The notes beneath the pieces were generated by a model. It was not told where the DNA came from. It did not search any database and saw nothing but the letters and a program-made list of their open reading frames with translations. The position numbers and the translations under genes are program-made. Positions 45,356-45,849 of a DNA stretch of 45,849 nt are shown piece after piece. Numbering within the stretch: position 1 is the stretch's first letter; each line of letters opens with the position of its first letter. Origin of the DNA: an uncultured Thiodictyon sp. (GTDB taxonomy: Bacteria; Pseudomonadota; Gammaproteobacteria; Chromatiales; Chromatiaceae); the NCBI GenBank assembly GCA_903837595.1, contig CAILVI010000317.1, positions 1-45,849 of the forward strand. Direction: 5' to 3'.

Positions 45356-45849
45356 GGTTACTTGCTCACCAGATACTGTCTCGATGGCCCCTGGAGGCGG
45401 GTTTTCTCCTCATCAGGGGTGGCGTTTCCGCCGCGGGAATCATAGGGCGACGGTGATCGCCCTGGCAAGCGCCTTGCTTTTGCCGTGAAAGTCGCGCCGG
45501 GAGCGCGCTCCAATTCTCCCTCCCCTATTGGGGGAGGGCCGGGGAGGGGAACGGCCAAGACGCCCGCCACTTTCATCTTCCGGGGTGGCGCGGGCGCCAT
45601 GGCCGTTACCGGCCTCACCCATCACTTTTCCTTAAGCGCTGGTTGACGGGTGCCGCCCCCCATGAATATGCGATTTACAGGCGTCGGGAACTCAAGGAAA
45701 CTGTTTACCTAGTGCCTGACAGGAAACTCGCATTTTCCAGCACCGTCTATTCGTGACGGCCGGGAAATCCTTGGTCGAGCCGTCCCGGACGACGCGCGTA
45801 TCTGCAATTAATACCAAACGCGTCTGCCAAGTGAGAGCGACTCGTATTA
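45356..45849. other. Right-edge stretch without a supported gene
   Basis: Upstream of the response regulator. It holds the repeat at 45516-45550 and probably the regulator's promoter. A minus-strand frame through the repeat (45358-45618) is proline-rich low-complexity coding and is not supported. Confidence 0.4.
45516..45550. repeat. REP-like C/G-rich inverted repeat
   Basis: CCCTCCCC (45518-45525) and GGGGAGGG (45531-45538) pair around a short TATTG loop, and a second GGGGAGGGG copy follows (45541-45549). This form is common among dispersed repeats of GC-rich proteobacteria. Confidence 0.65.

Noticed and set aside
1-45849. CRISPR array
   Set aside because: No regularly spaced direct repeats of suitable length were seen; the only close direct repeat (38083-38109) has two units.

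Overview
The window reads as the chromosome of a GC-rich gammaproteobacterium. The gas-vesicle gene gvpA, the order rpsP-rimM-trmD-rplS and a family of giant Ser/Thr-kinase/AAA/GAF sensors fit a gas-vacuolate purple sulfur bacterium (Chromatiaceae such as Thiodictyon or Lamprocystis). The genus is an inference, because no rRNA is present.

Region 1 (about 1-9.4 kb, minus strand) is a tightly coupled ten-gene operon read from a good sigma-70 promoter at 9392-9421. Its order is two short-chain dehydrogenases, a split transketolase (N and C subunits), an acyl carrier protein, an AMP-forming acyl ligase, a LuxE-type acyl-protein synthetase, a LuxC-type acyl reductase, a decayed holo-ACP synthase and a NeuD-type acetyltransferase. 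There is no luciferase. The set suggests that an acyl group is activated, reduced to an aldehyde, extended by a two-carbon ketol unit and reduced. This is the most novel candidate system in the window. A broken IS1595-type transposase lies just upstream.

Region 2 (10.7-17.0 kb, minus strand) is a surface-polysaccharide locus: methyltransferase, family-2 glycosyltransferase, Wzx-like flippase, a frameshifted hexapeptide acetyltransferase, a DegT-family sugar aminotransferase and a membrane-anchored polyprenyl-phosphate glycosyltransferase.

Region 3 (17.4-24.4 kb, minus strand) holds two decaying paralogues of a giant sensor protein. One is a kinase-AAA-TPR-GAF-GGDEF-EAL gene with at least four lesions. 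The other is reduced to islands joined across large deletions. An intact third paralogue, ending in a histidine kinase, lies at 39.6-44.7 kb and overlaps tail to tail with a NarL-type response regulator.

Region 4 (24.6-31.2 kb) has an XpaC-like/TelA-like/VWA-lipoprotein operon, a PsiE-family membrane protein, and gvpA followed by a GvpC-like gene with a 33-residue period. Region 5 (31.4-37.5 kb) is housekeeping: rpsP-rimM-trmD-rplS, exonuclease I, an NDUFA9-like oxidoreductase, a Bax-inhibitor-1 family protein and tRNA-Ser(UGA). Region 6 (37.5-45.8 kb) has a gene-poor stretch with clustered DnaA-box-like sites, a secreted Ntn-hydrolase, and the intact sensor with its regulator.
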